32,284 nucleotides of DNA, taken from the NCBI GenBank assembly GCA_017410525.1, contig JAFQQQ010000007.1:1-32284 (forward strand). Direction: 5' to 3'. Positions within the stretch are counted from its first letter, which is position 1. Each line of letters starts with the position of its first letter. The position numbers and the translations under genes were made by a program. The notes under the pieces were generated by a model. That model was not told the DNA's origin. It saw nothing but the letters and a program-made list of their open reading frames with translations, and made no database searches. Shown piece after piece: positions 5,977 to 14,237 of the stretch. This stretch comes from Bacilli bacterium (GTDB lineage Bacteria; Bacillota_I; Bacilli_A; RF39; UBA660).

Positions 5977-6828
5977 GTGTCAAAAGAAAAGAAAAAAACA
6001 ATTATAATAACAGTAATCTTGTCAGTTGTGTGTTTGGCTCTTATAGGTTTTTTAGTTGTAAAAGCCTTAAAAGAAAATGGAATTATAACTAGTGAAGAAA
6101 CAAATGAAGTAATGAAGGAATTTAATAAACAATTTAATTCAAAAGAAAGAAAAGTAATCTTTTTTGCAAGTTCTAGTTGTGGATATTGTGAACTCCAAAA
6201 ACCAATATTAGAAACTATTGCTGAAGATTATGATATGGAATATTTAGAAATAGATGCTGCCACTTTAGGTGCAAAACAAAGAAATGAAATAATTGAAAAA
6301 TTAGAAATTGAAGGTAAAACTCCAACAACTGTAATAGTTCAAAATGGAAAAGTTATAGATGTTGCTGAAGGATATATAGAAGGAAGAAATTATGTAGAAT
6401 TTTTTGCTAGTAATGAATTATTACCAGAAGATGCTGTTTATTCAAAAGAAAAAAATTTAACTTTTATAGATTATGAAGAATATGAAGATATAATAGATAA
6501 AAAAGGAACTTATATAGTTGTAATAGGTCAAACAACTTGTAGTCATTGCATAGCAATTAAACCGGCTTTAAATAAAGTTGCTGGAGAATATGATTTAACA
6601 ATTAATTACTTAAATTTAACTGAGATGTCAGAAGATGAATATAATGATTTTCAAGAAAGTTTAATTGAAATAGAATATAATGATCCAGACTTTGTAGAAA
6701 AGGGAGAATTTGGAACACCTTTAACTTTAATAATTGAAAATGGAAAAGTTAAAGATTATATATCTGGTCAGAGAACAAATTCTCAATTAGTAAGAGAGTT
6801 TAAAAAAGTTGGATTAATTTCAGAATAA
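5977..6828 (+). CDS. Membrane-anchored double thioredoxin-fold protein
   Basis: 283 residues: a short basic N-terminus, one membrane helix (about 8-29), then two thioredoxin-like domains outside the membrane. The first has CGYC (C68, C71) after FFASSS, the second CSHC (C188, C191) after VIGQTT; each is followed by the typical helix, beta strand and a T-P cis-proline-like segment (KTPTT and GTPLT). It is probably an extracytoplasmic thiol-disulfide oxidoreductase or disulfide carrier. Start is GTG 5977 with AGAAGG six bases ahead; the overlapping ATG at 5975 is in another frame. The gene at 6840, related in sequence, follows after 11 bases. No DsbB or DsbD partner is visible, so the direction of electron flow is unknown. 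Confidence 0.8.
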   Translation: MSKEKKKTIIITVILSVVCLALIGFLVVKALKENGIITSEETNEVMKEFNKQFNSKERKVIFFASSSCGYCELQKPILETIAEDYDMEYLEIDAATLGAKQRNEIIEKLEIEGKTPTTVIVQNGKVIDVAEGYIEGRNYVEFFASNELLPEDAVYSKEKNLTFIDYEEYEDIIDKKGTYIVVIGQTTCSHCIAIKPALNKVAGEYDLTINYLNLTEMSEDEYNDFQESLIEIEYNDPDFVEKGEFGTPLTLIIENGKVKDYISGQRTNSQLVREFKKVGLISE

Positions 6829-6839
6829 GAGGGATAATT

Positions 6840-7952
6840 ATGGTAAAAGATAATTTTAAAGTAAAAAATAATATTGTACTTTTAATAATATTAATGATAC
6901 TTTTAGTTATCTTTTTTTTACTTTTGTTGTTTACTAAAGATAATTCACTCATAAAAGATGTAAAAAAATTCATACAAACAGATACTAAAGTTTTATATAT
7001 TTCAAATAAAAATAATTATAATGAATATCCCATAGATTTGTTTAAAAAGTATGATATAAACTATTTATATATAGATAGTAATAAATTAACCAATGTAGAA
7101 GAAACTAAATTAGAAAAAATTATAAATAGTAAATACTTATCTAATATAATTTTAATATATAGTAATGGTAAAATATTGGATGCAATAATTGAGTATGAAA
7201 GTGAAGAATCTTTAAATATTTTTTTACAAAAAAATAATATAATTCCTGAAATAATAGGAGATAATTCCCATATTATAGAAGATGTTAAAACTATTTTAGA
7301 TACGGATTACTCGTTAATATATTTACCTTATAAAAATACAGATGAAATAGATGCTCAAAATACAATGCTTAAAGACATATGTGAAGATTATGAAATAAAC
7401 TATAAGAAAATAGATGCATATCTATTAAGTTCTTCTCAGCACACAAAGCTTAACACATTACTACAAATAAGTAAAGTAGAAGAACAAATAGTAATATTTG
7501 TAAAAAACAAAAAAATTATAGGTAGTATTAGGGGTATAAATAATAAAAAGGAATATTTAGAAAAGTTAAAAGATTATAAATTTGTAGAAGAAATAAATTC
7601 TTTAATAACTTTTATTAATTTAAGTGAGTTTAATAATTTATTAAATAATAATGAAAAAAATATAATAGTAATAGGTAAGGATGAGTGTAAATACTGTGAT
7701 TCAGTAACAACCACTCTAAATGATATTGCTATTAATTATGATATAAAAATAAATTATATCAATGTAGGAAAATTGGATTCTGATATTTCTTTACAAGTAG
7801 AAGAAAAGTTGATGGAATTAAATTATAATGATGGTTTTACAACACCAATGGTATTAGTAGTTGAAAATAATAAACTATTAAATTATGTTATTGGTTTTGC
7901 AAGTGAACAATATTTTGTTGATATATTTACGGAAAATGGTATAATAAAGTAA
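6840..7952 (+). CDS. Membrane-anchored triple thioredoxin-like protein, two domains degenerate
   Basis: 370 residues with an N-terminal helix at about 11-32 and three successive thioredoxin-like units. The first two (starting near residues 48 and 157) keep the alternating strand and helix pattern, including the DYxINY-type end of the first helix, but have no CxxC. The third has CKYC (C283, C286) after VIGKDE and a TTPMVLV cis-proline segment. GAGGGA lies ahead of ATG 6840. It looks like a duplicated and partly decayed sister of the protein at 5977. The Cys-less domains may bind substrate or only be structural. No closer name can be given. Confidence 0.75.
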   Translation: MVKDNFKVKNNIVLLIILMILLVIFFLLLLFTKDNSLIKDVKKFIQTDTKVLYISNKNNYNEYPIDLFKKYDINYLYIDSNKLTNVEETKLEKIINSKYLSNIILIYSNGKILDAIIEYESEESLNIFLQKNNIIPEIIGDNSHIIEDVKTILDTDYSLIYLPYKNTDEIDAQNTMLKDICEDYEINYKKIDAYLLSSSQHTKLNTLLQISKVEEQIVIFVKNKKIIGSIRGINNKKEYLEKLKDYKFVEEINSLITFINLSEFNNLLNNNEKNIIVIGKDECKYCDSVTTTLNDIAINYDIKINYINVGKLDSDISLQVEEKLMELNYNDGFTTPMVLVVENNKLLNYVIGFASEQYFVDIFTENGIIK

Positions 7953-7964
7953 GAGGTGATATAC

Positions 7965-8399
7965 ATGGTATATGAAAAATTAAAAGAATTTAAAGCTAAA
8001 TATCCTGCTACAGTAGCTTGGAGATTAAAAGCACATTCAAAAGTAGTAGAAAAATATTTAAATCCAGGAGAAGAAGTTAGATTTGCCTTTCCGTCTCAAA
8101 AAGGAAATTCTTCTTGGGATATATTTTCAACTTTTATAGTAGTATTAACTAATAAAAGAATATTACTTGCTCAAAAAAGAGTTTTATGGGGATATACATA
8201 TTTAGCTATTACTCCAGATATGTTTAATGATTTAACAGTTTCATCAGGTATTATTTGGGGAAAATTATATATAGATACTGTTAAAGAGACTGTTATGTTA
8301 TCTAATATTTCTAGAGGCGCTATGGATGATATAGAAACTGAAATAACAGAATATATGATGGCAGAAAAACAAAAATATACAAAAGGGGAAGATAGATAA
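7965..8399 (+). CDS. Small PH-domain-like protein
   Basis: 144 residues. The middle (VEKYLNPGEEVRF, then TFIVVLTNKRILLAQ, then an ITPDMFNDL segment and a strand-rich end) follows the pattern of bacterial PH-like (YokE/bPH) domains, in which an NPGE turn and a LTNKRIL strand are typical, and it closes with a helix. No membrane segment. Start ATG 7965 is set by AGAGGTGAT just upstream; the in-frame GTG at 7956 lies inside that site. It follows the thioredoxin-like genes closely and is probably cotranscribed. Biological role unknown. Confidence 0.7.
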   Translation: MVYEKLKEFKAKYPATVAWRLKAHSKVVEKYLNPGEEVRFAFPSQKGNSSWDIFSTFIVVLTNKRILLAQKRVLWGYTYLAITPDMFNDLTVSSGIIWGKLYIDTVKETVMLSNISRGAMDDIETEITEYMMAEKQKYTKGEDR

Positions 8400-8411
8400 T
8401 TTCTATCTTTT
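8389..8411 (+). terminator. Weak terminator after PH-like gene
   Basis: AAGATAGA (8389-8396) and TCTATCTT (8402-8409) pair across the stop codon, followed by a short T tract. The next gene starts 16 bases later, so it may act as an attenuator. Confidence 0.45.
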
Positions 8412-8426
8412 GTTGTATGGTGTATT

Positions 8427-9620
8427 ATGAAGAAGACTAAAGTATATATTTTAATCTTAGTAATAATAGTTTTATCTTTAATCTGTAGAAGCATTCTAAC
8501 ATTTGATAGTATTAACTATAAGTTAAACATAGATGGAAATAAAATTAGAGTAAAAGAATTAGTAAATAAAGATAACTACTATATAGAGATAAAAACTGAT
8601 AAAAATACATATCCTTTTAGAATATATGACAATTTAGATAACAAAAGAAAAGTAGTAAAAGATATCTATTATTATAAAGATAAAAATACAGAGTGCGTAT
8701 TGCCTATTATAAATGATAAATTATATAGTGATATGTTGTGCATTAAAGAAGATATTCTTTATAATTATAATGACTTAGAAGGAGAAATTATCTCATTAGA
8801 TAAATACATATCATCAATAGAAAAATATAATATTAAAAGCTTTAATAACGAACCTAAAGGTACTAAAAATATAGGTACAGTAAAATACAATATTTATGAT
8901 AATATAAAACACAATTCAGCAATTACTACTTATAAAGGTTTAATAATAAATGATATACAAATAAAACTATTTGAAAAAGATATTTATAATAATAAATTAA
9001 GTGCTTTTATAAATAATTATTATATAATTGCTGATTATGAAAAAACATATTCATTTAAAAATTTTTATATAGTGAATTTAAATACTAAGAAAATAACAAT
9101 ATTAGAAAATAAAAACTATATATCTTATGATTCTTATATACAAGGTATAGTAGATGATAAAATATATTTATATGATAAAGATAATGAGAATCAATACGAA
9201 ATAGATATAGAAAAGAATAAAATAGAAGTAGTTTCTAGTGATAATTATGTAAAATATTATGCTAATAAAAAATGGGAAAAATTAAATAAAACTAAAGCTA
9301 ATAAAGAAATATATTTTGATTATGAAACATTAGATAATAACTTTTCTACTTATGATTATGTAGAGGAGATAGAAAATTATTATTATTTATTTAAAAAAGA
9401 TGGAATATCTTATAGACTTTATAGAATAGATAAAAATAATATAGATGTTTATAAATATATTTTAAATGTTCCTACTTCTAATATTTATTTTAAAGATAAT
9501 TATTTATATTATGTATACAAAACAAAATTATATTATTATAGTGATGAAGTAGGATTAAAAACAATATTAGAAAATTCAGAATTAGAGTTCAATGATACTA
9601 TAAAATATCATATATATTAA
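8427..9620 (+). CDS. Membrane-anchored protein of unknown function
   Basis: I do not recognise this 397-residue protein. It has an N-terminal membrane helix (about 5-24) and a long extracytoplasmic part rich in Tyr, Asn, Lys and Asp. The second half shows repeated short strands of the type DDKIYLYDKD, ENYYYLFKKDG and DNYLYYVYK, which suggests beta-propeller blades, but this is only a pattern. The start at 8427 has no strong ribosome binding site (GTATGGTG upstream). It ends the group that begins with the thioredoxin-like genes, and a strong terminator follows. Base composition is extremely AT-rich even for this window. Confidence 0.7.
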   Translation: MKKTKVYILILVIIVLSLICRSILTFDSINYKLNIDGNKIRVKELVNKDNYYIEIKTDKNTYPFRIYDNLDNKRKVVKDIYYYKDKNTECVLPIINDKLYSDMLCIKEDILYNYNDLEGEIISLDKYISSIEKYNIKSFNNEPKGTKNIGTVKYNIYDNIKHNSAITTYKGLIINDIQIKLFEKDIYNNKLSAFINNYYIIADYEKTYSFKNFYIVNLNTKKITILENKNYISYDSYIQGIVDDKIYLYDKDNENQYEIDIEKNKIEVVSSDNYVKYYANKKWEKLNKTKANKEIYFDYETLDNNFSTYDYVEEIENYYYLFKKDGISYRLYRIDKNNIDVYKYILNVPTSNIYFKDNYLYYVYKTKLYYYSDEVGLKTILENSELEFNDTIKYHIY

Positions 9621-9650
9621 AAAAACATATTTAAAATAATATGTTTTTTT
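9619..9650. terminator. Terminator before trpS
   Basis: Perfect 13-base arms at 9619-9631 and 9638-9650 with A and T tracts in the stem, usable on either strand. Confidence 0.8.
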
Positions 9651-9652
9651 GG

Positions 9653-9679
9653 TATAATGTATTTAGTATTTAAGGAGGT
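9653..9679 (+). promoter_or_regulatory. -10 box and ribosome binding site of trpS
   Basis: TATAAT at 9653-9658 lies directly after the previous terminator; AAGGAGG at 9672-9678 is a perfect ribosome binding site and fixes the start at ATG 9684. No T-box leader fits in this space. Confidence 0.55.
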
Positions 9680-9683
9680 CCTT

Positions 9684-10688
9684 ATGAAAACAATATTAAC
9701 AGGAGATAGACCAACTGGTAAATTACACCTAGGTCATTACTTTGGTTCATTAGAAAATAGAGTGAAGATGCAATATGATTATAATACTTATATACTTATT
9801 GCAGATGTTCAAGCATTAACAGATAATTTTAGTAATCCAGAGAAAGTTAGAGAAAATGTAAGAGAACTTGCTTTAGATTATCTAGCTGCAGGAATAGATC
9901 CGAAACAAAGTCACATTTATATACAATCATTAATTCCTGAAGTAGCTGAACTTACAGTATATTTTTCTAATTTAGTATCAGTACCTAGACTTTATAGAAA
10001 TCCAACAACTAAACACGAAGTAATGCAGAAACAAGAATTGTTTGGAAATAATGGGGAAGGTATTACATATGGTTTCTTAGGATATCCAGTAAGTCAAGCG
10101 GCTGATATAGCGTGTGTTAATGGAAATATAATTCCTGTTGGAGAAGATCAATTACCACACATAGAACAAACTAGAGAAATAGTTAGAAAATTTAATAATA
10201 TATATGGCGAAACATTTAATGTTCCAGAACCAGTACTTAGTTCTACACCTAGAATAAAAGGATTAGATGGTAATGAGAAAATGAGTAAATCACTTAATAA
10301 CTGTATTTATTTATCTGATGATGAAGAAACAGTTACTAAGAAAGTTATGAGTGCAGTTACTGATCCAAATAAATTAAGAAAAGATGATCCAGCCAATCCA
10401 GAAGTGTGTATGGTTTATTATTATCACAAGCTTATTAAAAATCCAGAAATATCTAAAGTATGTAGCGAATGTAAAAATGGAGAAAGAGGTTGTGTATATT
10501 GTAAAAAAGAACTTGCAAGACAAATTACTGAGTTCTTAAAACCAATGCAAGAAAGAAGAAAATACTACGAAGATAGACCGGAAGAAGTAGAAAGAATTTT
10601 AAAAGAAGGTACTCTAGCAACTAAGAAAAAAGCAGAAGAAGTAATGAGAAGAGTACGTAAAAATATGAAATTAGATTATTTTGAATAA
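9684..10688 (+). CDS. trpS: Tryptophanyl-tRNA synthetase, Fe-S-type
   Basis: A 334-residue class I synthetase that charges tRNA-Trp. The HIGH-type motif is HLGH (15-18) and KMSKS is at 199-203. An insertion near the C-terminal domain holds C242, C260, C263, C270 and C273. The spacing C-x20-C263-x6-C270-x2-C273 closely resembles the [4Fe-4S] motif known from Thermotoga maritima TrpRS, which as I recall is C-x22-C-x6-C-x2-C and lies near the anticodon-binding region. Cluster binding here is inferred; zinc is the alternative. An upstream in-frame ATG at 9657 precedes the AAGGAGG site and is rejected. Single-gene unit with own promoter and terminator. Confidence 0.97.
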   Translation: MKTILTGDRPTGKLHLGHYFGSLENRVKMQYDYNTYILIADVQALTDNFSNPEKVRENVRELALDYLAAGIDPKQSHIYIQSLIPEVAELTVYFSNLVSVPRLYRNPTTKHEVMQKQELFGNNGEGITYGFLGYPVSQAADIACVNGNIIPVGEDQLPHIEQTREIVRKFNNIYGETFNVPEPVLSSTPRIKGLDGNEKMSKSLNNCIYLSDDEETVTKKVMSAVTDPNKLRKDDPANPEVCMVYYYHKLIKNPEISKVCSECKNGERGCVYCKKELARQITEFLKPMQERRKYYEDRPEEVERILKEGTLATKKKAEEVMRRVRKNMKLDYFE

Positions 10689-10707
10689 AATAACGTAAAA
10701 TAGTAAT

Positions 10708-10745
10708 AAAAAGTCATTAAAATAATATATTTTTATTGACTTTTT
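10708..10745 (+). terminator. Terminator of trpS
   Basis: AAAAAGTCA (10708-10716) pairs perfectly with TGACTTTTT (10737-10745), with a further AAAATA/TATTTT pairing inside. Its right arm contains the -35 box of the rplM promoter. Confidence 0.75.
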
Positions 10746-10764
10746 TTAGTTTTTTTAGTATTAT
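10736..10764 (+). promoter_or_regulatory. Promoter of rplM-rpsI
   Basis: TTGACT (10736-10741), a 17-base spacer and TATTAT (10759-10764): a near-consensus vegetative promoter that overlaps the trpS terminator. Transcription should begin near 10771, giving a leader of about 75 bases. Confidence 0.75.
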
Positions 10765-10784
10765 TTTAGTTGGTACATTTTATA

Positions 10785-10818
10785 TCCCACATTTAGTGAG
10801 TTTTGGGAAGACTTACTA
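10785..10818 (+). promoter_or_regulatory. Pseudoknot-like rplM leader (L13 leader candidate)
   Basis: TAGTGAGT (10794-10801) pairs with ACTTACTA (10811-10818) over eight positions with one wobble. Its loop holds TGGGA (10804-10808), complementary to TCCCA (10785-10789) upstream, so an H-type pseudoknot can form just ahead of the ribosome binding site. Leaders of L13 operons in low-GC Firmicutes are known autoregulatory elements bound by L13; whether this is that family is not shown. Confidence 0.55.
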
Positions 10819-10844
10819 TTTGTAAAGGAGAAAGGAAAATATAT

Positions 10845-11279
10845 ATGAAAAATACATATATGCAAAAAAAGGAAACAGTAGAACGTAATTGGTACGTAAT
10901 AGATGCTGAAGGAGTTAATTTAGGTCGTTTAGCAACTAGAGTAGCAGATGTTTTACGTGGTAAGCACAAACCAACTTTTACACCACACATTGACTGTGGA
11001 GATTTCGTAATAGTTGTAAATGCTTCAAAAGTTAATCTAACAGGAAATAAATTAAATGATAAAATTTATTACAACCATTCAGGTTATACTGGAGGATTAA
11101 GAGAAAGAACTGCAAAAGAAATGAGAGAAAATTATCCAGTTGAGATGATCGAGAGAGCTGTTAAAGGTATGATTCCTCATACTAGATTAGGACGTCAAGT
11201 AGCTAAAAAATTATTTGTTTATGAAGGTGCTGAACACCCACACATGGCTCAAAAGCCTGTAGAAATGAAAGTTAAATAG
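10845..11279 (+). CDS. rplM: Ribosomal protein L13 (50S)
   Basis: 144 residues, the normal L13 length. It contains the family blocks [34 protein letters not shown], the [10 protein letters not shown] segment and [14 protein letters not shown]. Start taken as ATG 10845 with AAAGGAGAAAGG ahead; ATG 10860 is a weaker alternative, and an in-frame ATG-less extension upstream would run through the leader. L13 is an early assembly protein of the large subunit. Cotranscribed with rpsI, 11 bases downstream. In many Bacilli rplM-rpsI follow truA directly; here truA is 17 kb away. Confidence 0.98.
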   Translation: MKNTYMQKKETVERNWYVIDAEGVNLGRLATRVADVLRGKHKPTFTPHIDCGDFVIVVNASKVNLTGNKLNDKIYYNHSGYTGGLRERTAKEMRENYPVEMIERAVKGMIPHTRLGRQVAKKLFVYEGAEHPHMAQKPVEMKVK

Positions 11280-11290
11280 GAGGGTTTTAA

Positions 11291-11701
11291 ATGGCAAAAG
11301 TATTTATAGGAACAGGTAGAAGAAAATCTTCAGTAGCTCAAGTTAAAATGACTGCTGGAAAAGGAAATATAACTGTTAATGGCATAGATGTTAACGAATT
11401 TATGCCATATGCAACTTATGTTATGGATTTAAAACAACCTTTAGTAGCTACAAATAATGAAAACACTTTCGATATTGAAGTTAAAGTTACTGGTGGAGGA
11501 GCTTCTGGTCAAACTGGGGCAATCCGTTTAGGAATTACAAGAGCTTTACTTGAATATGATAAAGCTAACGAAGGAAACGAAGATAGTTATAGAGCAATCT
11601 TAAAGAAAGCGGGATTCGTTACTCGTGATTCAAGAGCTAAAGAAAGAAAGAAACCAGGATTAAAAGCAGCACGTCGTGCACCTCAATTCTCAAAACGTTA
11701 A
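11291..11701 (+). CDS. rpsI: Ribosomal protein S9 (30S)
   Basis: 136 residues. Starts with [14 protein letters not shown], has the glycine-rich [15 protein letters not shown] block and ends in the conserved basic tail with Ser-Lys-Arg, which reaches the P-site tRNA. AGGAGGG precedes ATG 11291. Second and last gene of the rplM operon, followed by a strong terminator. Codons are more regular than in the surrounding genes, as expected for high expression. Confidence 0.98.
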   Translation: MAKVFIGTGRRKSSVAQVKMTAGKGNITVNGIDVNEFMPYATYVMDLKQPLVATNNENTFDIEVKVTGGGASGQTGAIRLGITRALLEYDKANEGNEDSYRAILKKAGFVTRDSRAKERKKPGLKAARRAPQFSKR

Positions 11702-11716
11702 TTATTACAGTTCATC

Positions 11717-11746
11717 AAACATTGGAATTATTCCAATGTTTTTCTT
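11717..11746 (+). terminator. Terminator of rplM-rpsI
   Basis: Eleven-base perfect arms at 11717-11727 and 11731-11741 around a three-base loop, with a T-rich end. Confidence 0.85.
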
Positions 11747-11797
11747 TTACATAAAATAAAATTAAATAAATATGATATAATTATGATGGGTGGTAAA

Positions 11798-12685
11798 ATG
11801 AAGACAGATAAGAATATTTTAATAGCTTTTATACTAAATTTAGGATTTTCAATATTTGAGTTTATAGGTGGAACAATAACAAATAGTATCTCTATCGTAT
11901 CAGATTCAATTCATGATATTGGAGATTCTTTAAGTATAGGTATATCTTATTTTTTAGAAAAGAAAAGTAAAAAGAAACCAAATAATAAATATACGTATGG
12001 ATATGTCAGATATTCTGTAATAGGTAGCTTAATTACTACTACAATACTTATTGCAGGTTCGATATTAGTAGTAATGGGCTCTATAAAAAGAATTATGAAT
12101 CCAGTTGATATAAATTATAATGGAATGATTTCATTTGCTGTAATAGGCGCATTAGTAAACTCTTTAGCTGCTTATTTTACTCATTCAGGAGATTCTTTAA
12201 ACCAAAGATAAGTTAATTTACATATGCTTGAGGATGTTCTTGGATGGATAGTAGTTTTAATAGGTGCGATAATAATGCGATTTACAGATATAAAAATAAT
12301 AGATCCAATATTATCTATATTAGTTGCTTTATTTATATTTATAAATGCTTTAAAAAATTTAAAAGTGATTATTGATTTATTTTTAGAAAAAACTCCTAAA
12401 GGAATAAAAATTGATGAGATAAAACAACACATTTTAAATATTAAAGGAGTTAAAGATATACATCATATTCATGTATGGAGTTTAGATGGATATAATAATT
12501 ATGCTACTATACATATTGTAGAAGATGGTAAAAATAAAGATATAAAAAAAATAGTTAAAGAAAAATTAAAAGAGCACAATATAACACATACTACAATAGA
12601 ATTAGAAAAAGTAGGAGAAGAATGTTTAGAAAAAATGTGTGAGGTTAATTTAGATAATAAAAATATATCTCATCACCATCATTAA
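11798..12685 (+). pseudogene. CDF-family zinc/cation efflux transporter, interrupted by in-frame TAA
   Basis: Reads as one cation diffusion facilitator of about 295 codons except for a TAA at 12209-12211. Before the stop: four membrane helices and the first metal site HDIGD in helix 2. After it, in the same frame: VNLHMLEDVLGW, with the second metal site HMLED in helix 5, the sixth helix and the cytoplasmic metallochaperone-like domain, ending in a run of four His. H-x3-D at both sites is typical of zinc-type CDF pumps. The break falls exactly between helices 4 and 5, where family members read without a gap, so this is a point nonsense change and not two genes. ATG 12224 has no ribosome binding site. 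ATG 11783 is an alternative start; GGGTGG favours 11798. A sequencing error is possible. Confidence 0.85.
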
Positions 12686-12687
12686 TG

Positions 12688-12712
12688 CTTTAGATGTTTC
12701 TAAAGTTTTTTT
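12688..12712 (+). terminator. Terminator after CDF gene
   Basis: CTTTAGA (12688-12694) and TCTAAAG (12699-12705) followed by seven Ts, which run right up to the next start codon. Confidence 0.75.
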
Positions 12713-13393
12713 ATGTACATAAACTATATTATGAAAGATATAGATTTTTTAAAAAGAAATTTAATCGCTCATCGAGGATTACACACATCTCAAATACCAG
12801 AAAATACTTTGCCTTCATTTGTTAAATGCGTGGATAAAAATTATATAATAGAGCTAGATATACACATACTTTCTGATAATACTATAGTTGTATACCACGA
12901 TCACAATCTAAAAAAACTTACTGGTGTTAATAAAATTATAGAAACCTTAAGTTATGCACAACTTTCTCGAATTAAAATTAATAAAAAATACACAATACCC
13001 ACTTTAAAACAAGTTATGCACATAGTTAATGGAAAAGTTCCTATTCTAATAGAAGTAAAAGATGTGGATAACAATAGTGAGTTTGAAGAAGAATTAGTAA
13101 AAATATTAGATAATTATAAAGGAGAATTTGCTATTCAAAGTACGAATCCTTTTGTAATAGATTGGTTTTATAGAAATAGAAAAGATTATGTAATAGGTTT
13201 AATTGTATTTAATGATTTAAATTATAAACTAGTAAAGAAGTATGTTAAGAAAATAGATTTTATAAGTGTGTATAAAAAACAGTTACCTTTTAAGATAAAT
13301 AAGTTAGTATTAGGGTGGACTATAAGAAAACAAAGTGAATATGAAAAGTATAAATATTTATGTGATAATTTAATATGTGAAAATATATTATGA
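12713..13393 (+). CDS. Glycerophosphodiester phosphodiesterase family protein
   Basis: 226 residues, slightly short for GDPD enzymes, which hydrolyse glycerophosphodiesters to glycerol-3-phosphate and an alcohol. Family motifs are present in order: AHRG, ENT, ELDIH (Glu and Asp metal ligands), and YHDHNLKKLTG with the catalytic His, then IEVK. No signal peptide, so likely cytoplasmic. ATG 12713 and ATG 12731 are both possible; neither has a good ribosome binding site, and 12713 touches the T run of a terminator, so expression is uncertain. It ends in TGA. Confidence 0.85.
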   Translation: MYINYIMKDIDFLKRNLIAHRGLHTSQIPENTLPSFVKCVDKNYIIELDIHILSDNTIVVYHDHNLKKLTGVNKIIETLSYAQLSRIKINKKYTIPTLKQVMHIVNGKVPILIEVKDVDNNSEFEEELVKILDNYKGEFAIQSTNPFVIDWFYRNRKDYVIGLIVFNDLNYKLVKKYVKKIDFISVYKKQLPFKINKLVLGWTIRKQSEYEKYKYLCDNLICENIL

Positions 13394-13474
13394 TATAATA
13401 AAAACAATTCTCAGTAGTTGTCCTGTAATATTTTAAAAATTTAAGTAAAATTATATCTAGAAAGGAGAATAGTT

Positions 13475-14152
13475 ATGGATCAAATTAAGATAGGTAAATT
13501 TATATCTAGTTTAAGAAAAGAAAAAGGTTATACACAAGAACAATTAGCTGAAAAATTAAATGTAAGTAATAAATCAATTAGTCGTTGGGAGAATGGTAAC
13601 ACAATGCCAGATTTGTCACTTATACCTAAACTTTGTGAAATACTTGGAATAAGTATTAATGAGTTACTAAGTGGAGAAAGAATTGAAAGTGATGAATACC
13701 AAAAAAAATTAGAAGAAAACATAATAATAAATATGGATTTATTAAAAAAGAAAATAAATGGGTTTACTAAAAGATTTATGTTTGTTCTTATGAGTATATT
13801 TATATTATTAGTTATTGGTTTGCTTGCTTTAATTAACTATAAAGAACTAACATACACAAAAATATATTTAGATGACAGTAATGTTCAGATAAGTGCTTGC
13901 AAAGAAAAAGATTACTTAGGTTTTACTGTTAGTACTAAGGATGAAACTCCATTTATGTTTAACAGTTATTACGAAGAAGAAACTAAGACATATGTAATAG
14001 AAACTCTTTTTAGATATTTAGATAAAGATAATTTAAAAGATGTAGTACCTACAACAACAGTTTTATTTGATAAGGAAGATAAAATAGAAAAAATAATATA
14101 CAAAGATAAAGCTATATATGAGTTAGGTGATGAATTAAATAATTGTAATTAG
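13475..14152 (+). CDS. XRE-family regulator with membrane anchor
   Basis: 225 residues. Residues 5-60 form a Cro/C1-type helix-turn-helix (YTQEQLAEKLNVSNKSISRWENG). A membrane helix lies at about 102-122, and the remaining 100 residues form an unrecognised outer domain. Such HTH-membrane proteins are usually sensors or partners of transport operons, but no obvious partner lies beside it. A perfect AGAAAGGAG precedes ATG 13475. Single gene with own terminator. DNA-binding part is certain; role is unknown. Confidence 0.85.
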   Translation: MDQIKIGKFISSLRKEKGYTQEQLAEKLNVSNKSISRWENGNTMPDLSLIPKLCEILGISINELLSGERIESDEYQKKLEENIIINMDLLKKKINGFTKRFMFVLMSIFILLVIGLLALINYKELTYTKIYLDDSNVQISACKEKDYLGFTVSTKDETPFMFNSYYEEETKTYVIETLFRYLDKDNLKDVVPTTTVLFDKEDKIEKIIYKDKAIYELGDELNNCN

Positions 14153-14174
14153 TATAGATTTCTATACTTTTTTC
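14151..14174 (+). terminator. Terminator of XRE regulator
   Basis: AGTATAGA (14151-14158) and TCTATACT (14161-14168) with a T tract. Confidence 0.75.
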
Positions 14175-14237
14175 TTTAGTAAAAACATGTGAAAATATTT
14201 TATAATGTGATATACTATATAAAAGAAAGGTGATTAT

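Noticed and set aside
12224-12685. Independent small CDF gene
   Set aside because: No ribosome binding site, and its frame continues that of the upstream part across the TAA, so it is the second half of a broken gene.
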